Source: Mycoplasma sp. 1018B (GTDB lineage: Bacteria; Bacillota_I; Bacilli_A; Mycoplasmatales; Metamycoplasmataceae). Taken from it: 64,000 bases of DNA. Location of the stretch: NCBI RefSeq assembly GCF_024582675.1, contig NZ_CP102084.1, forward strand, positions 620,001 through 684,000, read 5' to 3'. Both the position numbers and the translations under genes were made by a program. Every line of letters begins with the position of its first letter. Within the stretch, counting starts at the first letter, position 1. This document shows positions 28,848 through 40,860 of this stretch, piece by piece. The notes under the pieces are model-generated. The model did no database searches. It worked only from the letters and a program-made list of their open reading frames with translations, and had not been told where the DNA came from.

Positions 28848-31800
28848 TTAAAACAATGTCATTTGATTAGTTTCATCTAAATTTTTAAAAACACCAAGAT
28901 CTTTTAATCTTTTTAAAAGAGTTGAATTAATTTTAGTTCTTTTCTTAAAATCCTCTATAGAAATAAAATTACTTTCTCTACGAGCTTGTACAATGGATTC
29001 AGCCGCAGCTTGACCTAATTGAGTAACAGCAATAAAAGGTGGTATTAAACATTTGTTTTTATTATCAATTATTCAATCATTTGCTAATGATTTTTCTAAT
29101 GAAATATTAACAATATTAAACCCTCTTGCATACATTTCTTGTATTATTTCGAAAACAGGTATTAATTGTTTTTGTGTGCTGCTGATAATTTTTTGTGATT
29201 CTTGTTTTTTCAAATCTTTTAATTTTAAAAGTACTTTATTACCATATTTATCGTCTATCATACTTTCAAGTTCATAATTATCAGGTCTAATACTTAAATA
29301 TGAAGCATAAAATTCTAAAGGATAATTCAATTTATAAAAAGCTATTCATCATGCCATTAAAACATAAGCAGCTGCATGTGCTTTAGGAAACATGTATTTT
29401 ATTTTTTTCATACTATCTATTTGTCAAATAGGAACATTATGTTTTTTTAAAAATTCTTCTTCTTCTAATGACAAACCTTTACCTTTTCTCACTTTTTCCA
29501 TTATTTTAAAAGCATTAGTACGATCCACTCCAATTTTCATTAAATTAACTAAAATATCATCACGACAAGATATAACCTCACTTAATTTAAAGCCGTTTTT
29601 TACAACTAAATCTTCCGCATTATTAGTTCATACACTTTCGCCATGAGATAAACCAGAAAGCGAAATTAAATCAGCAAAAGTTTTAGGCTTAGAAGAAGCT
29701 AACATTCTTCTAACAAAAGATGTACCAAATTCTGGTATACCTAGTGCTCCAGTTTTTTCTCCGTTAATATTTTCTGATTTAATTCCCATAGCTTCAGGAG
29801 AACTAAATAATGAAATTATTTTCGAATCTTTTTTAGGTATTTGTGATGTTTTTATGTTAGTTGTTTTTTCTAAAAATTTAATCATTGTAGGATTATCATG
29901 TCCTAATATATCCAATTTTAATAAATTATCATGAATAGCTTTATAATCAAAATGAGTTGTTTTTCATTCTGCTCCAACATCATTAGCTGGATAATTAATT
30001 GGAGTAAAATCATATACGCTGTATTCTTTGGGAACAATAATAATACCGCCAGGATGTTGTGAAGTATTACGTTTTAAATCTTTTATTTTATTTGCTAAAT
30101 AATTAATTAAAACTTCACTAAATTCTTGTTTAGTTTCTTCTAAATAATTTTTAACATAACCATAAGCAGTTTTATCCGCAACCGTTTGCACTGTCCCAGC
30201 TTTAAAAGTATTACTTTCGCCAAATAATTTTCTAATCTCGTTATGAATTAAAGGTTGTATTTCTCCTGAAAAATTTAAATCTATATCAGGTACTTTGTCC
30301 GCATCAAAACCTAAAAAAGTTTCAAAAGGAATATTTTGTCCATCTGTATCTAATAAGACATTGCAATTAGGACAATTTTTTGCATCTAAATCAAAACCTG
30401 ACGTTATTTCAAGATTTGAATTTAATTCAAAATATTTACATTTTTTACATAAATAATGAGGTGGCAGTGGATTAACTTCACTAACATTAGCTAAATAAGC
30501 AGTTAATGAAGAACCTACGGATCCTCTACTACCAACTATATAACCTCTGTCTAAAGAATTTTTTATTAATACATGACTTATTCAATAAATGACTGAAAAT
30601 CCATGAGTAGTAATTGGTGTTAATTCTGCTTGTATTCGTTCTAAAATATGTGTTGGTAAAGGATTGCCATATTTTTCATATGCATTCTTATAAACTAATT
30701 CTTGTAGTTTTAATTCTGAATTATCGAAATTTGGTTTAAACAAATCCTTTTTAATTACTTCAATATCTTCACACATTTCTGAAATTAAATGAGTATTTTC
30801 AATAACTATTTCATTTATTAAATTTTTATCATCAAGAAAACTAAATTGATCTAACATTTCTTTAGTGGTTAAAAAATTTTGCGTGGGAATAATTAATTTA
30901 TTTTCTTTTGCTTTAGCATAATCATATAAATAATGTCTGACGTTATTTATACCTTTGGAATAAACAATTATTTCATATGCCTGTTTATCGTGCAATGTAT
31001 AATATTTGACATCTGCAGTTGCTATTACAATTTTATTTCTTTTTTTAGCTTTGAAAATAATATCTTTTAACCCTTTGTAAAGTTCTTCTTTAGTTAAATA
31101 ATCATAAGCAATTCAATGATCAAAAACTTGTGGAGCGGGAATTTCTATATAATCATATATATCTAAAGTTTGTTCAAAAACTTCATCACTGCTAAAAAAA
31201 TAATCTTCAATTAATCTACTTTTTAAAGTAGAAGAACCTAATAATAAATTTTTTGTTTTCTTAATTTCTTCTAAAAATATTCTAGGTGAACTTGAATATT
31301 CATTAGTTAATGTTTTGCTTAATAATTCAAATTGTTCTTTTAATCCAAAATTATTTTTTGCTATTGTGCTAATTTCATAAGTAAATTCTCTTTGAATCAA
31401 CGAATCATTTTTATAATTAGCTAAATCTTGAAGAGTAATAATATTTTTCTTTTCTAAAAGCGTAATTAAATTTGTTCAAACTTCAGCTAAAACTTTAGCA
31501 TCATAATCACCTCTATGCGCTTCTTCGTCATTGTAATCTATACCTACATGATTAGCTAAAGCTTTTAATGAGTGTTTTCTGGTATCTTCAAATAATATTC
31601 TTGAAACTTTCAATGTATCAATAATAGTAAATTTTGGAAAAGGTTTGTTGTATTCTAAAAATTTTTGTTTTAAAAAATTAAAATCAAATTTAGCATTATG
31701 AGCTACAACAATTTTATTATTTAAAATATCATAAATTTTTTCTAATGCTTGAATTACTGGTAAGCCATTTAGTAAATCCTCATTAGTTATGCCTGTTAAT

Positions 31801-33212
31801 TTAGTTGTAAAATCACTTAGTAATTTATTAGTTTTAATAAAAAATTGTTGACTATTTTTTAATCTTAAATTTTCTATATCCATAGAACCAAATTCAATTA
31901 TATTGCCATATCGTGGCATTAAAGAGGTCGTTTCTATATCAAAGGATACATAATTTAAATCTCTCAAATTTCTATTATCATTCTTGTCACCATTGACAAT
32001 ATTAAAATCATTAGTTAAAAAACTTAATGCTGTACCATAAATAGGTTTAATACCTATTTTTTTAGCTTGTTCGAAAAATTTAGGATAGGCTTGGCAACCA
32101 TTTGCATCCATTAACCCTACTGCAACCATATTGTTATTTTTTGCAATCTCTAAAATTTCTTCTGGATTTAATAATCCATCCATAGTATTCATTTTACTAC
32201 TTACATGTAATTCAATTCTTTTTTTACCAGCATAATCATCTATATTATTTAATTTAGCATTTTCTGCTATTTTAAAATCTGATAAATATAATATTTGAGA
32301 ATATTTATCGTTTTGAAATTTAGAAATTAACTTACCTTTAAAATTAATTCAATTATTATCTTTTAAAATATTTTTTTCTTCTTGACTTAAAGATTCTTTA
32401 GTAAATAATTGCAACTGTAATCCATCATTAAAATCAGTAACTCAAAAAATATATAAATGTTTATTATTTTCTGAATTGGGTAAAAATTTATAATCTTGTT
32501 GAAATATTAAAGCTTCAGATTCTATAAAATGATCATTATTATCCAATTGTTTAATTTCAGATAATTTCATATTTTTATACCTAGTATTATTTTTATATTG
32601 TAATGTATCAATTTTAACTTTATTATTAGTAAAAAAAGAAAAATCATTTTCATTTTTTTTAATATTTTTTGCTTCTTTATATTTAAGAATTTCTTTTTCA
32701 CTATACAAAAAATTTGTTGTGTCTTTACATGAATTGTCTAAATTTATATATTTAAATTCATATGTTAATTTATCATAACCTCATCTTATAAGTTTATTTA
32801 ACAATTCTTTAATTTTGTTTTTTTGATTTTCATTATCAATATTATTAGTTTTTATTGTTATTAGATATAAATTATCATTGTTAAAATGTATGAAATCATT
32901 AATGTTAGTAAACATTGCATATTTACTTTTCTTAATTGTGCTTTGCAAAAAATTATAAATATATTCTTTTTGATATTGCTCATCTGAGAAACTAAAATTT
33001 AAAAATACATTATTCTCATACTTCTTAATAATTTGTTGTTTTAAAGATTGGATTTCTTCATAGTTTGTTAATTGATTTAACGCTATATCAATATATATTT
33101 TATTAGATTCTTCATCTAAATTTACTGAAGTTATTAATGCATTATTAAAAGAAGAAGGAAAAGAAATATTTAAAGTTTGAGATAACTCTTTAATATTATT
33201 TATTGAATTCAT
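28848..33212 (-). CDS. polC: DNA polymerase III alpha subunit, Gram-positive type (PolC)
   Basis: PolC is the main replicative polymerase with built-in proofreading. The 1454-residue frame has an N-terminal domain and an OB-fold region. A PHP domain (about residues 330-410) follows, interrupted by a DEDDh exonuclease (SFDIETTSL near residue 425; VVAHNAKFDFNFL; HRGDYDAK). The Zn-binding CKKC...CPNC is near residue 937. The palm (PDIDLNFSGEI near residue 975, GTVQTVADKTAYGYVKN, SQHPGGIIIVP) is followed by the C-terminal HhH/beta-clamp motif ending NQMTLF. The PHP metal ligands look lost: HVSS in place of HLHT, LMDA in place of VTDH, and VKY in place of VHY. At least a dozen UGA Trp codons interrupt it. 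Confidence 0.95.
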
Positions 33213-33293
33213 AATTTTAAGTTTACCAAAACTTTTTATAATATTTCAATTAAAGATAAAATAACTACTTAAAAAATAAAATGTACTTATATA

Positions 33294-33322
33294 AAAAACT
33301 ATTCATTATGAATAGTTTTTTA
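33294..33322 (-). terminator. Terminator after the MG284-like gene
   Basis: AAAAACTATTCA, loop TTA, TGAATAGTTTTT form a perfect stem. It ends the proS-MG284-like transcript upstream of polC. Confidence 0.8.
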
Positions 33323-33604
33323 TAAATAATCATTAAATTCTTTTACTGCTTTTGCTCTAAGTTTATAATATGTAGTTCTGGAAAAATATTTTTTATATCA
33401 ATAAGGATCTACATTTAATGATAAATACTGATTAAGTATTATAAATCTATCAGTTTCTGATATACAATTCAAAGCTCGTTTTGTATTATATGTGAAAAAA
33501 TGTTCTAATTCTTTTTTTCTTGTAGTTTTTTGATCATAATATTTTACTTTTGCTCTCATTAATTCTAATTTACAAATTTTTTCAACTCTTTTATAAATCA
33601 GCAT
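33320..33604 (-). CDS. Small MG284/MPN403-like protein
   Basis: This is a 94-residue basic protein, MLIYKRVEKICKLELMRAKV..., with the C-terminal half DRFIILNQYLSLNVDPYWYKKY and RTTYYKLRAKAVKEFNDYL resembling a helix-turn-helix-like phage/transcription-factor tail. In M. genitalium a protein of this type (MG284) follows proS (MG283), and the same order is seen here. Function is unknown in the family. One UGA Trp is at DPYW. The start is the ATG at 33604, 15 bases downstream of the proS stop. Confidence 0.6.
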
Positions 33605-33619
33605 AATTCACCTCTTAAT

Positions 33620-35056
33620 TTAGTAAGATTTAGCAAATACTACATATCTATTTGTTAATATTTTACATTCTGGATAAATACATTTAACTTTTTTAAATGG
33701 TTTATTAATTTTTTTAGGAATACATCTGGTGGTAGCACCTGTTTCTTCTTTAATTTTTTCTTCTATTTTTCCAGAACAACAAAACGGAGCAATTACGAAT
33801 TTTTTATTATTAATTGCTATTTTAAAATCCTGATAATTAGTTAATATAACTGTATTTTCATTTAATCTTTTTTTGGCATTTTCATATAAATTATTATGAA
33901 TGGATTCTAAAATTATTTTTATTTCATGTTTTAATTTATCTATAGATATATTTTGTTTTTCCAGTGTATCTCTTCTTACAACAGTTACCGATTTATTTTC
34001 AATATCTTTGGGTCCTATTTCGATTCTAATTGGTATTCCTTGTATTTCAGAATTAGAAGCTTTAAATCCAGGATTTTTATCTGTATCATCTAAAAAAACA
34101 CGGTATTGTTTACTTAGTTCTTTTTTAATATTTAAAGCAACCTTATGAATTTCAGGATTTTTATTTGAAAATAATTCAATAATTGATATTTGTATTGGAG
34201 CTACTTTAGGAGGTACTATAATACCTCTATTATCTCCATGAGTCATTATTATTGCTCCTAATAATCTTGTTGACACTCCTCATGAAGTTTGATACACATA
34301 ATCTCTCTCATTATTTTCATTTTTAAAAGATATATTAAATTGTTTAGAAAAATTTTGAGCTAAGTAATGACTTGTACCAGCTTGTAAGGCTTTACCATCT
34401 TTCATCATGGCTTCCACAGTGTATGTAGAACAAGCACCGGCAAATTTTTCATAGGCTGTTTTTTTTCCTATTATTGTTGGAATAGCTAAGTAATTTTTTA
34501 AAAACTTAGCGTAAATAGATATCATCATTTTTGTAAACTGCCTTGCCTCCATAGGTTTAGAATGACAAGTATGTCCTTCTTGTCATAAAAATTCTCTTCC
34601 TCTTAGAAAAGGGTTAGTAGTTTTTTCTCATCTAACTACATTGACTCATTGATTATATATGATTGGTAAATCCTTATGAGATTCAATAGAATTTTTAAAT
34701 AAATTAGCAAAAAGTACTTCTGAAGTAGGTCTTATAAATATTTTTTCTTCTAATTTTTTATCACCTACATAAGTAACTGTTGCCAATTCTGGATTAAAGC
34801 CTTTTACATGTTCCTTTTCAGTATTGAATAATTTTTCAGTTATAAATAACGGTAAATAAACGTTTTGAACATTTTTTTCTTTAAAAATTTTGTTTAAGTT
34901 TTTTTGTATTAATTCTCAAATACCAAATGAATTAGGTTTGTAAATAATTGTGCCCTTAACAGGACCATAATCAATTAAATTGCCCTGTTTAACAACATCA
35001 GTATATCATTTTGCAAAATCTTCTTCAATAGGAGTTATATTTTTCAATAATTTCAT
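33620..35056 (-). CDS. proS: Prolyl-tRNA synthetase (short, archaeal-type form)
   Basis: ProRS charges tRNA-Pro. The 478-residue length without a large insertion domain matches the short archaeal/eukaryote-like type found in mycoplasmas. Motif-type segments include YGPVKGTIIYKPNSFGIW, LFLREGHTCHSK-like FLWQEGHTCHSKPMEARQF, the STRLLGAIIMTHGDNRG region and the C-terminal FCCSGKIEEKIKEETGATTRC zinc-binding-like end. Several UGA Trp codons interrupt it. It begins 50 bases after pepP ends. Confidence 0.95.
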
Positions 35057-35106
35057 ATTCAAATTTATTATATAGAATTTATTTATTCAAACAAATATAC
35101 TTATTT

Positions 35107-36159
35107 TTAAGATTTTTCATTAGATTGAGAAAACACATATCTACCAGTTTCTGTAACTAATACATCATCTTCATTCCTTGCACCACCTAAACCTTCAATA
35201 TAAATACCGGGTTCTACAGTTATTATCATACCAGGCTCTAATATTACATCTGAAAATTTAGATACTCCTGGTTTTTCATGAACATCTATACCTAAACCAT
35301 GTCCAGTTGAATGCACAAAATATTTTCCATAGCCTTGTTCGATAATATAATCTCTGCAAATTTTATCTATTTCACTTGCATAAATACCAGGTTTCACGGC
35401 ATCTCTTCCTAATTTTGCTGCTTTTTCAACTATTTTTTTAATTTTTAGTAATTCAGGATTGTTAACTTTTTTATCTCCACCTAATATAATAGTTCTTGTA
35501 ATATCTGCACTATATCCTTTATATAACGCACCAAAATCAATTTTTAATAATTCTCCTTCTATTAAAATATCATCAGTAGGGTGATGATGAGGTTCAGCGG
35601 AATTTTTTGATGTTGCCACAATCTCATCAAAACTTTCTTTATCAGCTCCATTTAATTTCATTAAATAATTAAGTCTAGCAGCTACTTCTTTTTCTGTCAT
35701 TCCTGGTTTAACTCATTTTAATAATTCTTCATATGATTTTAATGAAATGTCGATGGTTTTTTGCATTATTTCAATTTCTTCTTTTGATTTAATAATTCTT
35801 AAATCTTGTCCATAAATAAAAACAATTTCATTTGGGTTAATTATATTTTTTAAATATTCATATTCTTGATAAACTAAATAATCTTTTTCAAGAGCGATTT
35901 TTTTATATTTTTTATTCTCAAAAAAATCTTTTAATGTTAATGAATTTTTAAGTAAAACTACTTCAACATTTTTTGCATATTTTTTTGCATATTCTATATA
36001 TCGTGAATCAACAAATAAATACGCTTTGTCTTTTTCTATAATAATGTATCCATCAGATGTTTGAACTTTAGAATATCATAATCTAGTTTGTGGAGAAGAT
36101 GAAACTAACGCATCTATTTTTTCATTATCGAATATTTTATTTAACCTTTTTAAATTCAT
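35107..36159 (-). CDS. pepP: Xaa-Pro aminopeptidase (M24 family)
   Basis: This metallopeptidase removes N-terminal residues preceding proline. The M24 pita-bread fold is clear: DFGALYKGYSADITRT with both Asp ligands, FVHSTGHGLGIDVHEKPGV, TVEPGIYIEGLGG and the final RNEDDVLV, giving the two Asp, one His and two Glu metal ligands. The N-terminal creatinase-like domain (MNLKRLNKIFDNEKIDALVS...) is complete. It has 350 residues. It begins 11 bases downstream of era and likely supports peptide use as an amino-acid source. Confidence 0.93.
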
Positions 36160-36170
36160 AAATACCTTTA

Positions 36171-37043
36171 TTACATATAATCTAATTTTTTTAATATTTT
36201 ATTATTATCAACTCAATTTTTAGCAACTTTCACCTTTAAATTAAGAGTTACTTTTTTGTTAAAAAGATTTTGCATTTTTTTTCTTGATAATATTCCAATT
36301 TGTTTAATCATTGTTCCGTTTTTACCAATAAGCATACCTTTTTGTGAATCTTTTTTTACATATATAAGTGCGTTAATTTCAATTAATTCATCATGTTCAT
36401 TAAATTCTAAAACTTCAGTTGCTATAGAGTGCGGTAATTCATCATGTAAAAAATTAATTGCTGATTCTCTTATTACTTCCTTTGCTATAAATCTCATAGA
36501 TTTATCTGTTATATAATCGTCTTCATAGTATGGTTGTCCTTCATAAGTAAAAGTTTTTAATAAATCTATTAAACTTTTTATAGAAGATAAATTACGTTGA
36601 GATAAAGAAGTAATATATTTAAAATTAAATTTTTCTAATTCTTTTAATTTTTTTTCTATTTCATTAGGATGCTTAGCAAGATCTAATTTAGTTATAACTG
36701 CTATTTTATTTTCAAATTTTAAGATTTTTTCTAATATTATTAAATCGCCTTTACCAATAGGCTCGTTTATTGGCGATAAAAACAAAACACAATCTATATC
36801 TTCCATCGAAGAAAAAGCTGCTTTATTTAATTGCTCGCCTAATAAGTTCAAAGGTTTATGTATACCTGGAGTATCAAGAAATACTAATTGTGTTTCATTT
36901 TCATTATAAATTCCTGTTATTGTATCTCTTGTTGTTTGAACAGTATTAGAGACAATTGACAAATCATAATTTAAAATTGAATTTAATAAAGAAGATTTAC
37001 CAACGTTTGGTCTTCCTATAATTGTAAATAATCCGATTTTCAT
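36171..37043 (-). CDS. era: GTPase Era
   Basis: Era binds 16S rRNA and supports 30S maturation. G1 IIGRPNVGKSSLLNSI, G3 DTPGIHKP, G4 ITKLDLAK and the KH domain INALIYVKKDSQKGMLIGKNG with the following IGILSRKKMQNLF are present. It has 290 residues, with the last part reached through a UGA Trp (KVAKNW). The ATG overlaps the cdd stop by one base (TAATG), placing it in a ybeY-cdd-era-pepP-proS run. Confidence 0.96.
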
Positions 37044-37438
37044 TATTTAATTTGTTCTGCTCTTATTGGCATAGGAACTAATTCTTTAACAGAAAATACA
37101 ACTTTTTGATTTCCGCTTCTACTATATAAAGTTACAAGCGCATCATCTGGCATAAATTCTGTAATTACCTGTCTACATCCTGCACATGGCGAAGTAGGTT
37201 TATCTACAGAAGCCATAATATGTAATTCTTTAAAGTTCCCAACAATTCCACCATATGCTACCGAACCAAATAAAGCAGATCTTTCTGCACATAATCCAGA
37301 AGGAAATGCAGCGTTTTCTACATTAACTCCATAAAATTCTTTGCCTTCATTATCAACAGCAATTGCTGCAACTTGAAATTTTGATCATGGACAATATGCT
37401 TTTGTTAACAATTCTTGCAATTTTGTTATTTTATTCAT
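37043..37438 (-). CDS. cdd: Cytidine deaminase
   Basis: Cdd deaminates cytidine and deoxycytidine to uridine forms for pyrimidine salvage. The zinc site is CAERSALF with SPCAGCRQV, giving the three Cys ligands and the catalytic Glu. YCPWSKFQVAAIAV and FYGVNVENAAFPSGL are family strands. It has 131 residues. It overlaps ybeY by eight bases and era by one. Confidence 0.95.
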
Positions 37439-37886
37439 GTTCCCTCGTTATTCCTAAAGGCGAAAAAATATCTTCCACTATTTTATTCATAATAATTCTT
37501 TCATTTTCTTCTTCATGATCATACCCCATTAGATGAACTAATCCATGGGTAAATAAATAACAATATTCCCTTTTAATTGAATGATTGAAATTCACAGCTT
37601 GTTCTTTTACCTTTTCATCGCTTATAATTAGTTCACCTAAGGGCAATACTGGAAGATTCTTATAAATTTGATTTTCTGAAAAACTAAAAGATAAAATATC
37701 TGTAGGATAATCTTTGCCTCTATATTTTTTATTTAATTTTTGTATTTCATGGTTATCAACAATTGTTACATCAACTGAAACAATTTGATTTAATTTAAAA
37801 TAATTTTTCAAATTGTTCAAAATCAATTTGAATTCTTCATAAAATTCAAATTGACTATCATTTGTTTCTATATTTAATTCAACCAT
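37431..37886 (-). CDS. ybeY: Endoribonuclease YbeY
   Basis: YbeY is a zinc RNase acting in 16S rRNA 3'-end maturation and ribosome quality control. The metal motif HGLVHLMGYDHEEE has the three His ligands, and the upstream KYRGKDYPTDILSFSF is the second family block. It has 151 residues from the ATG at 37886; an earlier in-frame TTG is not needed. It pairs with era and cdd, the usual YbeY context. Confidence 0.94.
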   Translation of the reverse strand: MVELNIETNDSQFEFYEEFKLILNNLKNYFKLNQIVSVDVTIVDNHEIQKLNKKYRGKDYPTDILSFSFSENQIYKNLPVLPLGELIISDEKVKEQAVNFNHSIKREYCYLFTHGLVHLMGYDHEEENERIIMNKIVEDIFSPLGITREHE

Positions 37887-37910
37887 AATATTATTATATA
37901 TTATCAAGTG

Positions 37911-38297
37911 TTAAAAATTAAATAATGCCTTGAATATAGATATTTTATCTAAAATTATTCATCCATCTATTTCTAAATTATTTAAAATTTTTCAATTATT
38001 AGGAAAATCATAAAATGTTATTTCAACATAATTATTAATCAACTGTATATTTTTTATTTTTACATTGTAAATTTGTGATTGTAATTTTAATCTAATAAAA
38101 TCATTTACATTAACTTCATTAATTAACTCTTGCGAGCCTAATAATTTTTGATTTTTAAAATCATTAATTTGAAGTTTTATCATTTTTGTTTTTTCAATTT
38201 TATAAAAACAAATAAAAATAATTATTGCAATAGATAAAATAAAAATTAAAACTAGAAAAAATATTAAATATTTATTTAATCTTGTTAATCTCTCCAA
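37911..38297 (-). CDS. Small membrane protein next to the C39 exporter
   Basis: This is a 128-residue protein with an N-terminal basic stretch and one hydrophobic helix (LIFFLVLIFILSIAIIIFICFY), then a beta-rich extracytoplasmic region ending KALFNF. I do not recognise a family. The topology recalls a strongly truncated HlyD-type accessory protein, as found with peptide exporters, but this is a guess. Its start overlaps the end of the exporter gene by 26 bases, so the two are coupled. Confidence 0.65.
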
Positions 38298-40326
38298 AAT
38301 TTATCTCCTTATTTGTAAAAATAAAATTATTTGTATGACTTACTTCGATAAATAAAGCATCACACTGATAATCTTTTATCATTATTTTTAAATCTTTTTT
38401 AATATCATTATCTAAATTTTCAAACGCTTCATCTAAAATTATTAATTTATATTTTTTAGTAAATAATTTTAATAAACTTATAAATTGTCGTTGACCTGCA
38501 GAAAGATTACTTGCATTTTCTTTTAACATCATATTTAGATTTATTTTCATTTTATTTATTAATTTTGGTAATTCACCAAAATTTAAAATATTATTTAATT
38601 CTTCAAATTTATTCCTGTTGCCTGATGATAAATATTCACTTAATTTTATTTGAGGAATAATATTATTGTTATTTATAAAAATAAAATTAGAATTAAATTC
38701 ATTTTTATCAATTTCTAAATAATTAATATTATTAATTTCCATGTAACCATTCCAATTTTCTAGATTATTTTTAATAATATTTAAAAATGTAGTTTTTCCA
38801 CTTCCATTTTTACCCCGAATTTGCAAATGACTATCGATTACAAAATTTTCAATATCAATTATATTTTTTCCATCTTCATAAGCATAAACTAATTTTTTTA
38901 TATTTATTTTCTGTATATTGGGAATTGAAATAAAACCTAATGAATCTTTAATTTCTAGATTTAAAACAAAATTCAAAGCAACAAAAGCTTCATTATATAA
39001 ATTCTTTGATACAAATAAGTTATTTAAGGAATTAAAAGGATTAATTAAAAAATTAATAAGACTTAAAAACATAACTATATTTCCTAAAGATCCTTTATTA
39101 TTCAAAAGAAATCAACTAGAAATAAAAATCACAATTAGACTTAAGTTGCTTAAAATTCACTCATTTAAAAAATTTTTTGAATTAGATATATTATTTATTT
39201 GATTTTCATTTTTTCAAAGTTTTATTTTATTTATAAACATTTTTGTTTTTAAAAAATGAGATAAATCTTGCTTATTAAAATTAGAACAATTTTCTAAAAA
39301 ATTTTTTTGACACTGGTAATCAATAAATTTTTGTTTAATTAAATTTGTTGTTAATTTTTGTATTTTTTGTTGATACAAATAATTTAAAAAATATAAAAAC
39401 AATAAAATACTTATAACAATTGAGAATACAAAAAAATTAATGTACATTAGTACTAAAGAAGAAATAATTATAGACATTGAATCGAAAATAAAATTAAATA
39501 AAAATAAAGATTTAAAATTTGCAATAACTTCTATGTAATTAAAACGTCTTAAGTAATCTAAAATTTCTAATTTATAAAAATTATTTAATTTTAAATTTTC
39601 TAATTTATTAACTAGAGACGATGTAAGATTATAAGAAATTTCTATACTTAATTTATTTACTATTAAATTTTTTATTATTGAAGTTGTATGTCTGAAAAGA
39701 TTTAAAAATAAAAATAATATAAAAATAGCTAATAAATTAATTTTTGAATTATTAGGTAAAATTATGTCAAAAATAATTTTGGTATAAAAACTCACCCCTA
39801 TAATACAAAATAAATTAATCATAGCTAACAATAGCAATGCAAACGAATATTTTTTATTGTTAATCAAAGAACTAATTTGATTAGAAATGTTAGTATTTTT
39901 ATCAGAATTTCAAAATTGAGAATAAAAACACAAAATTGTTTTTTGAAAAACTTCATTCAATTCTAAATAATTATAAACATGTATTGATATATCTTCGGGA
40001 TCATAAATAAAAAAATTATTTTTTTTAATTTTAATTAAAATTACAAAATGATTCATGCCATTCTTATTTATTAAAAGCACTATTGGAAATTCTTTTTTAC
40101 TTAAATCATTTAAAGAATCTAATTCACAATTATATGCATCGATATTTAAACTATAATTTTTCGCTAATGTTTTTAATGAATAAATATTTATACCATCATT
40201 ACCATAAGAAGCTTCTAATTTTAAAAGATCTAAATCAACTTCTCTTTTGTAAAAATGTTTAACAAAATATTTAATAATATATAAACCGCAATCTTTTCTA
40301 TCAAATTGTTTTACATTTTTCATCAT
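38272..40326 (-). CDS. C39-peptidase ABC exporter (bacteriocin/peptide type)
   Basis: This 684-residue protein joins three parts. Residues 1-120 are a C39 cysteine peptidase with QFDRKDCGLYIIK (Gln7, Cys13), His93 (MNHFVILI) and Asp109 (YDPED), all catalytic residues intact. About residues 140-400 hold six-helix-like hydrophobic membrane segments. About residues 450-684 are an ABC ATPase with Walker A GKNGSGKTT (near 505), signature NLSAGQRQF, Walker B LIILDEAFENLD and H-loop VSHTNN. Family members cleave a double-glycine leader and export the peptide. No candidate leader-containing peptide gene is nearby. Several UGA Trp codons interrupt it. Confidence 0.9.
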
Positions 40327-40412
40327 CTCTATTATTAAAATAAATGTAAAATTTTGTTAGAAAAAGAAAAAAAATAAACTTTTTAGTGTAAAGTTTGATA
40401 AAAGGAGAATTT

Positions 40413-40859
40413 ATGAATAAAAAAGTTGTGGCTCTTGCAAGTGATCATGCTGGTGCGGAACTAAAAAATCAATTAGCTAATTATTTAAATGAAAAAGGTT
40501 ATGAAACTGTTGATTTAGGTCCCGCCGATGCTTCGCAATCAATTTCTTATGCTGCTCAAGGACACCAACTAGCCAATTATCTCAACGAACATAAAGAAGT
40601 CGTATTTGGACTTGGTTTTTGTGGCACAGGATTAGGTATTTCATATGCTTTAAATAGACACGAACATATTAGAGCAGCTAGAATTACCAGTGTTGAAGAT
40701 GCTAAATTGTCTAAATTACATAATGATGCAAATGTATTAGTAATGGGTGGACGTATTACTGAATTTGAAGAAGCTAAAAAAATGCTAGATGCATATTTAG
40801 ACACTCAATATGAAGGCGGAAGACATCAATCTAGAATTGACGAAATAGATAGATTTTAA
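40413..40859 (+). CDS. rpiB: Ribose-5-phosphate isomerase B (RpiB/LacAB family)
   Basis: RpiB interconverts ribose-5-phosphate and ribulose-5-phosphate. ALASDHAGAELKNQLANYL, the FGLGFCGTGLGISYALN active-site Cys segment, IRAARITSVEDAKLSKLHNDANVLVMGG and the C-terminal YEGGRHQSRIDEI are family features. It has 148 residues from the ATG at 40413 after AAAGGAGAA. It diverges from the exporter gene. Confidence 0.93.
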   Translation: MNKKVVALASDHAGAELKNQLANYLNEKGYETVDLGPADASQSISYAAQGHQLANYLNEHKEVVFGLGFCGTGLGISYALNRHEHIRAARITSVEDAKLSKLHNDANVLVMGGRITEFEEAKKMLDAYLDTQYEGGRHQSRIDEIDRF

Positions 40860-40860
40860 T

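Noticed and set aside
28848-33212. A row of apparent gene fragments that would make polC (and likewise valS, ftsH, rnr, nusA and the exporter) look like pseudogenes
   Set aside because: All breaks are UGA codons in one continuous frame, matching conserved Trp positions; under the mycoplasma code the genes are intact.
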